Assembly: GCA_036250195.1 (NCBI GenBank)
Contig: JAVHZZ010000005.1
Location: 183,255,448-183,319,447 of the forward strand
Length of the DNA: 64,000 nucleotides
Direction of reading: 5' to 3'
From: Mixophyes australis
Taxonomy: Eukaryota; Chordata; Amphibia; Anura; Limnodynastidae
Shown here: piece after piece, positions 1-11,110 of the stretch
Layout of the letters: each line of letters opens with the position of its first letter
Numbering within the stretch: the first letter of the stretch is position 1
The notes under the pieces: generated by a model
Told to the model about the DNA's origin: nothing
Database searches by the model: none
The model's input: only the letters and a program-made list of their open reading frames with translations
Translations under genes and position numbers: made by a program

Positions 1-270
1 ATAAGTGGGGAGCAGCACGTGAGAAGTCTTGTAGGCGCGAGAGGTGGTTACCAGAGGTGAGAAGAAGCACAGGTCAGAGGTCGATCTAAGAGGGCGGGAG
101 AGTATTTTGATTTGAGATGTATGAAAGGGTGTTGTTGTTGAGGGCTTAGTAGGTAAGAGTGCGTCATTTGAATTGGATTCTGGAGAACACAAGGAGCAAA
201 TGTAGGGATTTGCAAAGTGATGCAGCAGATCTGGAGTGGTGAGAGAGGAAGAACAGTCTTGCAGCAGCAT

Positions 271-1152
271 TTAGGATGGATTAAAGTGTGGATATATGGG
301 TGTCAGGAATGCCAGATAGCAGGAGGTTGCAACAGTCAAGACAGGAGATGATGAGAGAATGGATAAGAGTTTTGGTAGCATGTTGAGTAAGAAAAGGGCG
401 TATTCTGGCAATGTTTTAAGGGGGAGTCGACAGGATTGGGAAAGAGTCTGGATGTGAGGAATAAAGCAGAGGGCGGAGTTAAGTGTGACACCAAGGCAGC
501 GGGCCTGGGATATTGAGGAAATTGTGGTGTTATTGACAGTGAGGGAGATTTGAGGGCAGGTGGTGACTCTGGCAGGAGGGAAGATAATAAGCTCTGTTTT
601 GGACATGTTGAGCTTTAGGTAGCATTGGGACATTCATGTGGAGATAGCAGAATGACAGTTGGTTACACAAGATAGTACAGAAGGAGAGAGGTCAGAGGAA
701 GAGATATAGACTTGGGTGTCATCAGTGTAGAGGTGGTATTGGAGGATGAATGAATGAATTAGTGCCCCAAGAGAAGAGGTGTACAATGAAAAAAGTAAAG
801 AGCCAAGAACAGAGCCTTGTGGGACCCCAACAAATAGTGGGAGTGGAGGGGAGGATGTGCCAGAGGTAGAAACACTATAGGATCGGTCCGATAAGTAGGA
901 AGTGAACCAGGAAAGAACTGTGTCACGAAGGCCAATGGAGTGAACGGTGAGAAGATGGTGATCAACAGTATCAAAAGCAGCAGAGAGGTCCAGGAGAATG
1001 AGTACGGAGAAATTACCATTAGATTTTGCAGTAAGTAGATCATTGGTCACTTTTGTGAGAGCAGTTTCAGTGGAATGTTGGGGGCGGAAGCCTGATTGGA
1101 GAGAGGTGAGAATGGAATGAGAGGAGAGAGCGTGAGACAGGCATTTGTACAC
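271..1152 (-). pseudogene. LINE ORF2 reverse transcriptase part
   Basis: Two adjacent open stretches (1152-634 and 633-271) in one frame, divided only by a stop, encode the reverse transcriptase fingers, palm and the following region. Motifs in order are [40 protein letters not shown] and [11 protein letters not shown], where the catalytic box is YTDD instead of the usual YADD, then LKLNMSKTELIIFP. These are typical of the L2 lineage. The stop between the stretches lies after the palm, so no full enzyme can be made. Downstream sequence continues to the left edge as recognisable but untranslatable 3' end. Confidence 0.85.
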
Positions 1153-1947
1153 TAATCGCTCAAGTAGTTTGGGGGCAAAGGGGAGAAGAGAAATAGGGCG
1201 CTATTTGGAGAGAGAGGCTGGATCGAGCGTTTCTTTAGAATAGGTTAGATGAGCGCATGTTTAAAGGAGGATGGAAATGTGTCAGTGGAGAGAGACAGGT
1301 TAAAGAGGTGAGTTAGAGGTGGGCATGCAGTCGAGGAGAGAGAGCATAGTAGTTGGGAGGGAATAGTGTTGAGTGGACAAGTTGTAGGGTAATGATAAGA
1401 TGAGTGCAGAGATTTAATCTTCAGTTACTGGAGAGAATGAATTAAGGGTTGATTGGGGAGTGTAATTAAAAGTGATTAGAGTGAATGGAGTCAGTGGAAT
1501 TTGGCATGAGGAAATATCTTGTCAAATGGTGTCAATTTTGTCCTTGAAATTGGTGGCAAAATCAGGGGCAGTGAGGGAGGAAGGAGGAGGTGGGTTAGAC
1601 GACTGGGTGGATATTAAAGATTTGAAGAATGTTTATTTGGCAATTGAAAGGGCATTGCTGTAAGATGAAAAGATGAATTTATAGTGGATGAAATTGGGAT
1701 AGGAATGAGATTTCCTCCAGTGACGCTCTGCAGTGTGGGAGCAAATTTGCAGGTAGCGAGTCTGTTTGTGGTACCATGGCTGGGGTTTGGATCATCGGAA
1801 ACTATATGTAGTAGCTGGAGCTGCATTGTCTAGGGCTGAAGTGAGTGTTTTGTTATAGAAAGAGGCAGCCTAATTAGGACAAAACTATGCAGTCATGCAG
1901 TCATTGGAGAAAATAGTTGTTTTAGTGAAAATGAGAAGTGGATTGGT

Positions 1948-2955
1948 TTAAGAGTACTTAAGTTTTGTTGTGTACGTGTGTATTTGGGTGCAGGCGGAAG
2001 GGCATGAGGTAAGGGGAGGCTGAAGGAAAGTAGGTTGTGGTTGAAGAGTGGGAAGGCTATAAATGGAGCAGTAGCGGGAGAAGACAAGGTCAAGGGAGTG
2101 CCCATCACAGTGGGTGGGAGATGAGGTCCATTGGGAGAGACCAAAGGAGAAAGTAAGCGAAAGAAGTTTAATGGCAACAAAGACAGTGGGATTATCAATG
2201 GGAATGTTGAAATCACCTAATATGAGTGTAGGCAGGTCAAAGGATAGGAAATAAGTGAGCCAGGCTGCAAAGTTGTCAAGGAATTGGGAAAATGGACCTG
2301 GGGGTCGATAAATGACAGCAAAACGAAGGTGGAGAGGATAAAATAGACGGATAGTGTGGACTTCAAATGAAGGAAAAGAGAGGGAGGGTTCAGAGGGTAT
2401 GATTTGGAAGGTGCAGCTTGGAGAGAGTAGAATGCCTACTCCACCACCTTGTCTGTTTCCGGGTCTGGGAGTGTGGCTGAGGGAGAGTCCCCCATAGAAG
2501 AGAGCTGTAGGAGATATAGTGTCCGAGGAGGTGAACCAAGTTTCTGTAATGGCAAGGAGGTTGAGGGATTTAAAAATGAATAGATCATGGATGGATGTAG
2601 GTTTGTTACAAACAGATCTGACTTTCCATAGTGCACAGGAGAAGGGAAGACGGGGTAGTGGAGATATGTGGATAAGGTTGGCGGGATTAGAAGTACGGGA
2701 TGGATGGAAAGGTTTGGGGTGGAGCGAGGAGTGTGAGCAAATAATGGGGATTGTACAGGGCCCAGGGCTAGGCAAGATATCACCAGCAGCCATGAGACGG
2801 AGCAGGGTGAGAAAGAGGACATGCAAGGAGGATTTGTGGGTGTGAGCTTTATTTCTGTTTATGTATGCTGGTGAGTGTGGTGGGTGCAGGAGACAAAATA
2901 GTTCATGTGTACAGACTAGCAAGGAGGGTAGTAGTGAAGGGTAAATAAAAATCAA
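1948..2955 (-). pseudogene. LINE ORF2 N-terminal part: APE-type endonuclease
   Basis: This 335-codon open stretch encodes an apurinic-like endonuclease, which nicks target DNA for target-primed reverse transcription. Visible motifs in order are AITETWF (about residue 135), FAVIYRPPG (about 212), LILGDFNIP (about 245, with the catalytic GDFN) and THCDGHSLDLVFS (about 280, the C-terminal H-x-LD block). Near residue 55 it reads AGDILPSPGP, which resembles the GD[VI]xxNPGP signature seen near the start of many CR1/L2 proteins. The frame closes before the reverse transcriptase, so this is the broken front half of ORF2. The ATG at 2955 is only the first in-frame ATG and need not be the original start. 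Confidence 0.8.
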
Positions 2956-3240
2956 GGAGTTTGGAGAGAAGTATGGTGACTATAAATAGGAGATACTGTA
3001 AACTGAGTAGGTGCATAATGGCGAGATGTGAATAAATGTGTATTAGCTAGGGTAGGTAATGGGAGAGTAGAAAGGAACAATTGATCCAAATTGTGTGGGG
3101 CAGTGGAAGAGGTAAAGGATACTTTACTGCCCCCTGGCTGGGGTTAATGGAGAAGGCAGTTTCTGCCACTCTGACACAACGAGGTCCAGGAGAATGCTGA
3201 CAGTTGGGTGCAGAGGTTCTAGCAGCCAAACAGAGAAGGC

Positions 3241-3642
3241 AACGGGAAACACAACTGAGCTCAGTCAGTAGCTGAACAGATTTTGAAACAGCAATGACAG
3301 TTGAGTTCTGTGGGTCCTACAGTTAGACAGAGATGGTAGTTATGTAGATCCTACATCAGCCTTGTTTTTCGGTATGAAGTCGATCCTCAGTGCTGCTGTG
3401 ACGTTTGCCAACAGTATTTAGAAATATCCAAAGCGCTATATTTGTGAGAATAAGGAAAAGTCAGTGTACAGCATAATCCAACTGCCGTCCGCATGCCATG
3501 ATGCGGACGGCTGTTGGAGTAAGCAGAGCAATTCATTAGGTTAGTGGATGATTACATCCACCATACAAAATATAAACCATGGTTCCTACTGACCACAACA
3601 TGATGTTCCTAAGTCAGGTACTGTAGTTTTTTTTTATTGAAC
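3241..3642. other. Gene-free interval with a GC-rich hairpin
   Basis: Sequence just upstream of the LINE. I see no gene. It holds one strong hairpin at 3477-3518, listed separately. Confidence 0.5.
3477..3518. repeat. GC-rich perfect-type hairpin
   Basis: Arms 3477-3494 and 3501-3518 are inverted copies of 18 bases with one mismatch, separated by the six-base loop GCCATG. The stem contains GCCGTCCGCAT. It is much richer in G and C than its surroundings. It could be the core of a MITE or a transcribed hairpin; no terminal repeats were found around it. Confidence 0.75.
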
Positions 3643-4312
3643 TGCTCAAGTTAAATAATTGGACAAAGGTGGTAACTTAATAATTTCTGTACATTACAAA
3701 CAGTTGCGATGCGATTCATACGTAACATAATTTTTATCATAACATTTCAGTATGTTTAATGTATTTTCTATTATTTTAATATAAAAAAATAGACTGGTGA
3801 AAAAGCTAATTAATGTTTACAACATCTGAATTACATCGAGTTTGGTATCATTTTGTTCGCAATTGAATGAAAACGTTTTCGGTGTAATTTATGTAGCATT
3901 TGAACCTTGCAAAAGCTAGTTATAAATAATATCACTTTTTCATACACTAAATAGTCAGCTCACAGGGTTCATAAAAAATTGTTTATATAGGTCTAGAGGC
4001 AGGAAATTGGAGAAGGACAACTGGCAATCTCAAGGAACAAGACCCGTCAACCTATGAATGAAGACCTTAATACTGTAACTGAGTATTTTTGTGATGTCAC
4101 AGCTTTTTACAACTGTACTGTGTATAAATTGTTCACCTATGACTTTGGAAACCAGAGCATTTTGAATGAAGCTTGAGTTGGTGCCAGTGAGCGCACATGT
4201 TTGTATGCCAAATTTTGCCTTGAAATTCTTTGCTAATCAAACCTTTGTTCTTTGGAACCACAGTGATCGCATCAGAGAATCTTTATTGTTGACAATAGTT
4301 ACGGATGTAACA
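3643..4312 (+). mobile_element. LTR-like repeat, copy 1 (retroviral-type LTR family)
   Basis: Begins TGCTCAAGTTAAATAATTGG and ends GGATGTAACA. Both ends match the pair of copies at 23,697-24,549 (minus) and 27,910-29,569 (plus). Near the end it has the shared block of a TTTGGAACCACAGTGATCGCAT type, matching TTGGAAACACAATAATCGCAT in copy 3. TG...CA termini, a single promoter-like middle and multiple dispersed copies suggest a solo LTR of an endogenous retrovirus-like element. No clear target duplication was found, so the exact borders are uncertain. Confidence 0.5.
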
Positions 4313-4427
4313 GCTTACAGACCATTGGTCTGACATTTTAAAATTAGTCTGAAAAAGATTCTTTGGGGCAGATGCAATTCGGTGTAAGGTGCCACTATGT
4401 GTCTCAGGAAAGTCCCCCGAGACACAT

Positions 4428-4747
4428 GGGGCCTGAGTCATTAAGGAGAGAAAGGCACAAAAAGGAGTAAATTTGATCCTGGGCAAACCATGTTACAATG
4501 CAAGGGGTGCAAATTTGTTTATTATTTTACATGTAAGAAAAATACTGGCTGCTTTTTTATGTACCACACATATACTTGATACCTTTATATTTACACTGAA
4601 ATATAAAGTTGATCTAGAACATGCCCCACCCCAACTATAAATCTGTCTCCACATTTTAAATTTACCCCCCCTCCAATGCAACATAGTTTTGTCAAGGTGC
4701 AAAATTACTTCTCTTCTTTGCTTTGCTGTCCTTAATGACTCAGGCCC
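4428..4747. mobile_element. Foldback MITE, GGCCTGAGTCATTAAGGA ends
   Basis: Ends are inverted copies: GGGCCTGAGTCATTAAGGA at the left and TCCTTAATGACTCAGGCCC at the right. The inside is also partly palindromic, with ATGTTACAATGCAAGGGGTGCAAA on one arm and its degraded inverse near 4655-4690 on the other. Related copies lie at 5822, 31,034 and 59,088. It is non-autonomous and codes for nothing. Confidence 0.8.
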
Positions 4748-5821
4748 ATCACCTCAATGTTTTCTCTTAAATCTAATTTTTCCTCATATACCATTTACAT
4801 ACTAGGAGAAAATGAGCAGAGGTCCCCTACCATATTAGCCGGCAATGTGCACAGCCGGCCCATTTATGTGTTAAATTTTAGTTTGGAGTATTTGTTATTT
4901 CAAAATAATTGGAGCCCTTCAGTATGGTGGTTAGTCACAAGCTTATAAGAAAATTAATTATTTTTATTTACAACTTGCTATTAGGCAAAAAAATGTCCAC
5001 ACTCCAGTTATATTTACATTGTAGTAATGTGTGTTTTTCAATATTTAAGTTTATAACAGCATGGAACATTGCATTTAAGAAAATATATGCCACCGGCATT
5101 AAAAATCCCCACAGATGTCTGTATTCTTCATAATGGACTAAGATCATTTTCACTTAATTAGGGAAAGAAAAAACTGCTCCCTTAATTATTCCTTCATGTG
5201 CTGCCTGATGCCTGAAATAAAGATTTAGTCAGATTAGAAGAAAAAATACTGAGAGAAAATTATGATTTTTTTTTATCATATGAAACAAAATTGATGTACA
5301 TTATTGAAATTGGGATCATCATTTGACCACACATGAGACCAAACTGTACAATATCTGTCCATTTGTCTCTCAGGTCGATTGGATGTATCCATTTTGGATT
5401 CATTGTGGCCTGTAAATGCAGTCAACTTCTGATGTGCACTAACAGGCCACAACGCTGACCACAGAAGATGAAAGCACATAAAGTCTGCTAGTTGTCATCT
5501 TCTGACCAAATTTTCCATCATACCCAATAATAATCCCTTTGAATTAGATGAGACCATTATTTAGCATCATTCAATCTTTTAAATCTCAAGTAACACATGT
5601 AATAGATAAAAATATTACACTAAACTATATTGTACTTCTTTGTTCTATATATCCAGCAGTAAAGATTTAAAGCTAGGGGGTGTGGTCTCACAGATTAAAG
5701 TCACTTAGAGACCATTTGAGGTATTGGCACTTTCTTTCTCAGAGAAGGGTGAAGTTTTGGTACCTGAAATACAAACAAGAAACATGCAAAAAGATTGTTG
5801 TTTGTTGGGGTTCCCCACTAT
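4748..5821. other. AT-rich interval, no gene seen
   Basis: Only short chance ORFs in low-complexity AT-rich DNA. No repeat of the families named elsewhere was recognised here. Confidence 0.5.
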
Positions 5822-6021
5822 GGGCCTGACACCCTAAAATGCAGCAAATTTACACCCTGGCAATAATGTTGCACTGCAGGGGGCAAATGTAAAATGTGTG
5901 GACAGATTATAGTTCTAACTATATATATATACTGTATAGATCAATTCTAAATTGCAGTGTAAAAATAAAGCTGCCCAGTATTTGCATGCTTTATGCAAAA
6001 GCTGCTAGTATTTTCGTTGCA
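5822..6021. mobile_element. Partial foldback MITE of the 4428 family
   Basis: Starts GGGCCTGACACC and continues with GTTGCACTGCAGGGGGCAAATG and AATGTGTGGACAGATT, both found in the copies at 4428 and 59,088. The right end is worn away or lost. About 390 bases of AT-rich DNA without a gene follow. Confidence 0.6.
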
Positions 6022-6411
6022 TAGATTGTAAGCCTGCAAGCAGGGCCTTCTTACTTCTCTGTATGTATTACTCAGTATTGTTTTATTACTGTTTGTTCAC
6101 TATGGAATCTGCTGGTACTATACAAAAAATTGTTGATGATTATACAAAAAATAATGAACTACATTTCCACCGCTTGTACACATCATGGTTTGTACATTTA
6201 CTCCTGTTTTTTGCTTTGCTCCTAACTCAGCTTCAGGCACTGATTAATGTCAGCAGTGTCCCTCACATTACTGTAGTTACTGTGTTTCTTAGATATTTGT
6301 ATGGTATTAAGTACATTTATTATGCACATAAGAAAAAAGAATGCAGACAAAAATATCTGACAAAAGTGATGATGGAAGCACCCTTTATTAATTCCCTTAC
6401 TCTGACGTGAC

Positions 6412-7336
6412 TGAGGAATCAAACTCATGACCCCACTGTTGGAAGGTGAATTGTCTAACCACTAAGTCAACGTGCAAATGGAAACAATATGTGCATGATA
6501 TAGACTAGAACGAAAAACTCAACAATGCACCATTGCATGCAAGTCAAATGCTACTGGCAAGCTAAAATGTTACTGGGAAAATTAACAATTGCACACACCA
6601 GCATTGCCAAATAAGCTACAACACTAAACTGTTGTAAAAACAATGTTTGCTTTAAAAACCCATGATAAAAAATGTAAATTCATTGATGTATAATATAATA
6701 ATAGTTGGACTTTAAATTGTTTGCCATTTTTTGCCTTCTGCATTTTTCGGGTGTTTTTTGCTTTTATCTGTGGATATTTTCTATTTGTTTGGATTCACTT
6801 TATTTTGAACAGCTGCTTGTCTCTGTTGTAGCGCCACACAAATTTCAACATGCAATATAGGCATATTCCATAAAATAGGCCAGGAATCGAACTCATGACC
6901 CTACTGATGAAAAGTGGATTGTCTAACCACTAAGGCAACGTGCAAATTGAGCAGTACATAAATTATATAGACTTGAATGACAAGCACCATGTTTGAAAGT
7001 CCTATTCTATTAGGTAAAATAAAATGTGAGTACATAAACCATAAACCAAGTTAATAGTGCTCCTTAAAAACATACAACACAACACAGGCACTACTGCCAC
7101 CATGAAGGGTTAAGGATAAACAATAAAGAATTACACACACATTCTCTTCAACGGCTAATAATTCGCAATCATAAATATGCATGAACAACATAATACTCTA
7201 TAGACAGAGCCAACACATTGGAGGAAACCCAAATGGGGATATACAAAGTCCACACAGATACGGACATGACTCTGGATTCGAACTCACAACCCTACTGCTG
7301 GCAGCTGGTTTGTCTAACCACTAAGGCATACTTCAG
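6412..7336 (-). repeat. Three tRNA-like SINE heads in a row
   Basis: On the minus strand, three blocks at about 6412-6478, 6884-6952 and 7268-7336 each read CCTTAGTGGTTAGAC (A-box like) followed about 30 bases on by GAGTTCGAATCC-type sequence (B-box like). They match the head of the SINE at 18,068-18,410 but lack its body and tail. Spacing is about 390-470 bases, and the DNA between shares short blocks such as AACAATTGCACACA. They may be dispersed SINE heads or part of a longer repeat unit. They are not functional tRNA genes. Confidence 0.6.
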
Positions 7337-9099
7337 ATGGAAAAAACATACAACACAGGCAATAGTGGCAACCTAAAGTGTTAATGAGCATAATTAAATG
7401 AACAATTGCACACATCTTCTTAATTACGGTACCTACATGAAGGATCATGTTTTTTTTTAAAAAAAATAAATAAATAATTAAAATAAGAATGTCTATGTAA
7501 ATGCATCTCACAATAAATTGCAATCAGAAAAAAATGCAAACATATTTTAATCAGTATAAACTTAAACAACAGATATCCATAAATAGCGTTGCATAGACCC
7601 AGCATCAGATCTCGGCATCTGATACCACAGTGGGCCATACATGTGCATATACTTCTCTCATTACAATCCACTATAAAAGACTGCTTCATGTATACTTGAA
7701 GTTGGTTAGGAGTCTATAGTGGGGTTTACTGGTGTGGATTTATATAGTGGACTTTTATTTGTATTGAGAGTTATATTTTCTCTTACTCTTTTATAGACAC
7801 TTGAAAAGTTTGTATTTGTAGGATATTCCACAATAACAGTGCATCTTGATTTTCATATGTAATGTGCATTTTAACGTGTTTTTTTTTTGTTGGTTTTTTT
7901 TTGGGGGGGGGGGTATTAAGATGATTATTATGTGTTTTGGCCCTTCCCCATGTTCCATGTTTATCCAAAAGATCCCCAGCCCTCCTGAAAATGTGGAGGC
8001 AGGCCACTTCAGGTTCCAGACTGATTTGCAAGACAAAATCTTTTTCTAATATGGTTTATATCACACTTTTTAAATTCTCTAACATCCAAAAAATACAATT
8101 GTTGTTTGATGATGCAAGTAACGGCATGTTTCATTTTTCTCAACATATACAAATGCATGCACGAGACAGTTTTGACTGAAAAAAGTGTTTACCTTTGAAA
8201 TATGCAATTATTTTGTAATCAGGTTATTAGGGCTGCCTCTGCCACTACTGAGATTATCAGATGTGAGTTTTTTAGCCATTGCACTTATAAAATAATTTTG
8301 AAGCTTGACTGTTAGAGCTTAACCAAAAAAAGACCAAACTAAAGGTTTTCATTGATATACTACCAGGCCTGGGATATGTCTGCTGGGACATGTCTGCCTC
8401 AATATGAAAAATAAACAGTAATCAACCATAGTCTGTGTTAATCATATATCTGACTCACTATGTGACTGTTCTTTTCTGCCCAGGTAAATAAAGTAAGTGT
8501 TGTGTCTGTTTATTTATTTGAACACACTTATTTGTCAATGTGTTCTTATGAAAAATAATCTCTTTCATTTTGAGGATAAGTGAGAAACAGACACCATTTT
8601 AGTAAATAGCTAAATGTGTGTAATTTATTAAAACAGAACTTATGGCCCAACTGACAGCTGGAGGTGCGGCAAGGATCATTTCATGGAGGAGGAGGAACAG
8701 GACATGAAGGAGTTGCCTTTGTAAGCATGTTAGTATCTATAGTTAACAATGTTATTCCTTTTAGGTTATTGGGGGACCTGCGGTACAGTTAAGGCAACAG
8801 AAATTGTAGATTTTACAGTTTGAAAGTACAGGTGTGTACAAAGTACACACAGTCAAGTAATATTTTATTTCAAAATGGCCTAAGGTTGATCTCTTTTTCT
8901 CTAATATTTTAAACAGATAAAGAAGACAGCCATTATGGGTTCCAGCAGGACCTCCACCAACATACATGTGTTTGTATTTGATCTTTGTCTTTGTTTTTTT
9001 AAAAAGGAGTTTGTACTTAGAGTTTGTTTTTAATTTGTGCTTCACTTGATTATTGAAAATGTGTTTATAAATAAATATTAATATTTTAATTTTGCAATA
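7337..9099. other. Gene-free, AT-rich interval
   Basis: Contains homopolymer-rich DNA (poly-T then poly-G at 7880-7913) and no convincing coding region. Nothing here matched the repeat families of the window. Confidence 0.4.
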
Positions 9100-9195
9100 C
9101 TCATTCTCCTGGAACTCTCTGCTGCTTTGGACACTGTTGAACACCCTCTTCTCCTACACATCCATTACTCCATTGTCTATCTAGACACAGTTCTC

Positions 9196-9226
<31 letters not shown>

Positions 9227-9420
9227 TTATTTATATAGCGCCACAGATTACTCAAACCGCTCCTGTAGTGTACCCTCCTCTGGCACATTCTCCCTTCCAC
9301 TCTCACTCTCTATTGAGGTCTCACAAGGCTCCTTTTTTTTCTAAATATTGTACTTTAATATTGTACATCTCTTATCTTGGGGTACTAATTTGCTCATTTG
9401 GCTTCCAATACCACCTCTAA
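9100..9420 (+). mobile_element. L2-type LINE relic with a SINE tail inserted
   Basis: Plus-strand reading gives SAALDTVEH-like sequence near 9120 and a LLRSHKAP...LGVLICSFGFQYHL-like block near 9310-9420, matching the reverse transcriptase of the LINE at the left edge. At about 9197-9250 it is interrupted by a (CAT)n run followed by TTTATTTATATAGCGCCAC, which is the 3' end of the tRNA-headed SINE. So a SINE tail lies inside a LINE relic. Confidence 0.6.
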
Positions 9421-9608
9421 GCTGAGAGGAGGGGGGGGCCACAGTGCTGGGCACATTAACACTTGTTTATATATATATATTTTTTTTTTCATTACCGGCG
9501 GTCGGCACCTATTTCTTTCAATCTTGGGGCCGCCCCTTAGTCTCAAGGGGCGGTCCCGAATGTCAGAGGATCCAATTAGGAGGCGGGCAGGCAGCTAACA
9601 GTAAATTC

Positions 9609-9741
9609 GAGGATGTTAGCTGCTCTGCCAGTGTGTGCGTGCTCTTACTGCTTAGTGTGGTCACATAAGATTATCACATCTCATGTGACCACACTAAGCA
9701 GTGAGAGCGCGCCCGCACTGACAGGACAGCTAACATCCTCA
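9609..9741. repeat. 58-bp-arm imperfect palindrome
   Basis: Arms 9609-9666 and 9683-9741 are inverted copies with about six mismatches, sharing GAGGATGTTAGCTG and ACTGCTTAGTGTGGTCACAT. The loop is 16 bases. It probably belongs to a non-autonomous DNA transposon or satellite, and the G-rich repeats at 9850 follow it. Confidence 0.75.
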
Positions 9742-9849
9742 GATTTGCTGATAGTTTTCTGTAAGAAGACAGAAGTTCCAGTGTCTGAAAAGAGGAGGAG
9801 CAGAAGACAGCCAGGTAAGTTCTGTCTGGAATATAAAAGAGGAGGATGT

Positions 9850-10270
9850 GATACAGGTGGCGACTGAGGAGGGGGGGAGATTACTGGTGTGGGGAGGGGG
9901 TTAATGAATCGGCAGCAAGGGGTTTGAAGAACTGCTGGGGGGGTGGTGGGTTGAGTAATGAGATGCCTGCAATGGGTTGATGATTTTGTGGAGGGGGGGA
10001 TTAATTAACTACCTGCAGTAGGTTGATAATTGTGGCGGGGGGGGTGTAATGCTTTGTCTGCAATGGGGTGATCAATTTGATTGGGAGGGGGTTAATGAAT
10101 TGCCTGAAGTGGGTTGAAGAATTGGGGGGGGGCAATGTATTGGCTGCAACGGGTTGATGAATTTACCTAGAGGGGTACTGCATTACCTGTAAAATGTTGA
10201 TGAAATAGCTAATGGATTGGTTAAAGTGAGGTGATTAATTGGTTGGGGGGTGGGTGAGCAAATAAGTGGT
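9850..10270 (+). repeat. Degenerate G-rich tandem repeat
   Basis: About seven units of roughly 50-60 bases, each with a G run (6-9 G) followed by TTAATGAATTGCCTGCAATGG-like sequence. The repeated G runs could form quadruplexes on the plus strand. No coding potential. Confidence 0.65.
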
Positions 10271-10384
10271 TGGGTGGGTGTCAAACTTTCTGGTGAGGGT
10301 TTACAAAAATGGCAAACGGTGTATTAGTCTAGGGCGGCTGGAACCCTTAATCAGGCCCTGAGCTTATGTGTAATATTTTTTCCA

Positions 10385-10565
10385 ACAGACTGTAGAAATC
10401 GCGCCCGCCAGTACAGGTGGTGGAGGAGGCGGCGGAGGAGGTGGCGAAGGAGGTGGAGGAGGAGCCAGCAGTCGAGGCGGTGGAGGTGGCCCTGGAGGAG
10501 GAGGTGGCTGAGGCTTCTGTGGCTGCCACACAGGAATTGTTGGAGGTGGTGATGGTTGAATGTAA
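10385..10565 (+). other. GGA-rich low-complexity tract with splice-like borders
   Basis: A purine-rich block of GGAGG and GGTGG units. It is preceded by TTTTTTCCAACAG, a good splice acceptor look-alike, and followed by GAATGTAAGTATTG, a good donor look-alike. One frame would read a Glu/Val/Ala-rich stretch but begins with a TAG, and another reads polyglycine and stops. I cannot assign it to a gene. It may be a relic exon of a transposon or plain low-complexity DNA. Confidence 0.3.
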
Positions 10566-10794
10566 GTATTGACATTGTAAACCCTTTTAATAATTGTATT
10601 CCTTTTGTCAGAGTAAAAATCAAGTGTTTGTTTATGTGTTACATGAAAAAAAAACATTACTTTCCTTATGTGCTAAATACTATCCTAACACTACCCCTTG
10701 CTAATTAAAAACATCTGGTTTGGACAAAGTTCCTCTTGTGTTCCTTTCCTTAATGATTCAGGCCCACAAGCTGCACACAGATGCTGAGGCCATT

Positions 10795-11110
10795 TTTGGT
10801 ATTCGAACTCATGACGCTAATGCTGTGAGACAGAAGTACAAACCACTAAGGTAACCGTGCAGATGTTAACTGGCACATTTTTTTTCGTAATAAGAAAGAG
10901 TGCCAGTGTTGTGTTTTTTTTTGTTTAAAGCACTATTATCTAGCTCTTACATCGTTGCACACATGCTGTATTGTTGTACTTCTCGCTCTAGTCTATAGAA
11001 TGTATTTATTTTACCAACTGAACATTGCCTTAGTGGTTAGCCAATCCACTTTCTAACAATGCAGTCATGAGTTTGATTCCTGACTCATGACCTTTATTTG
11101 TGTGGAGGTT
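10795..11110. repeat. Inverted pair of tRNA-like SINE heads
   Basis: A minus-strand head at about 10,798-10,858 (inverse of GGTTAC...GAGTTCGAATACC) and a plus-strand head at about 11,028-11,090 (CCTTAGTGGTTAGCC...GAGTTTGATTCC) face away from a 170-base centre. Same family as 6412 and 18,068. Confidence 0.55.

Larger units (their letters stand above)
1..3240 (-). mobile_element. L2-clade (CR1/L2) LINE, long decayed copy, 3' end off window
   Basis: A non-LTR retrotransposon read on the minus strand. From 5' to 3' it shows an endonuclease-coding region (about 2955-1948), a linker, and a reverse transcriptase region (about 1152-271), followed by 3' sequence that runs off the left edge. The linker near 1705-1735 still reads RHWRKSHS, and its frame drifts repeatedly. 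The 5' limit near 3240 is approximate; beyond it the sequence turns AT-rich. The same 3' sequence recurs in the relic at 18,890-20,960. Order and motifs fit the L2/CR1 group rather than L1. No target duplication can be judged because one end is missing. It is not competent: several frameshifts and stops split the ORF. Confidence 0.85.

Noticed and set aside
3643..4312. Clean target duplication around LTR-like copy 1
   Set aside because: The bases beside the proposed ends (TGAAC and GCTTA) do not match, so the borders stay tentative.
6063..6410. 115-codon plus-strand frame
   Set aside because: AT-rich DNA that ends in a SINE head; no conserved motif.
6412..6478. Possible tRNA gene
   Set aside because: A- and B-box-like motifs are present but no cloverleaf with a proper acceptor stem and anticodon arm was found; it matches the SINE head.
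9198..9230. Poly-serine tract in a frame at 9127-9420
   Set aside because: It comes from the (CAT)n tail of a SINE inserted in a LINE relic.
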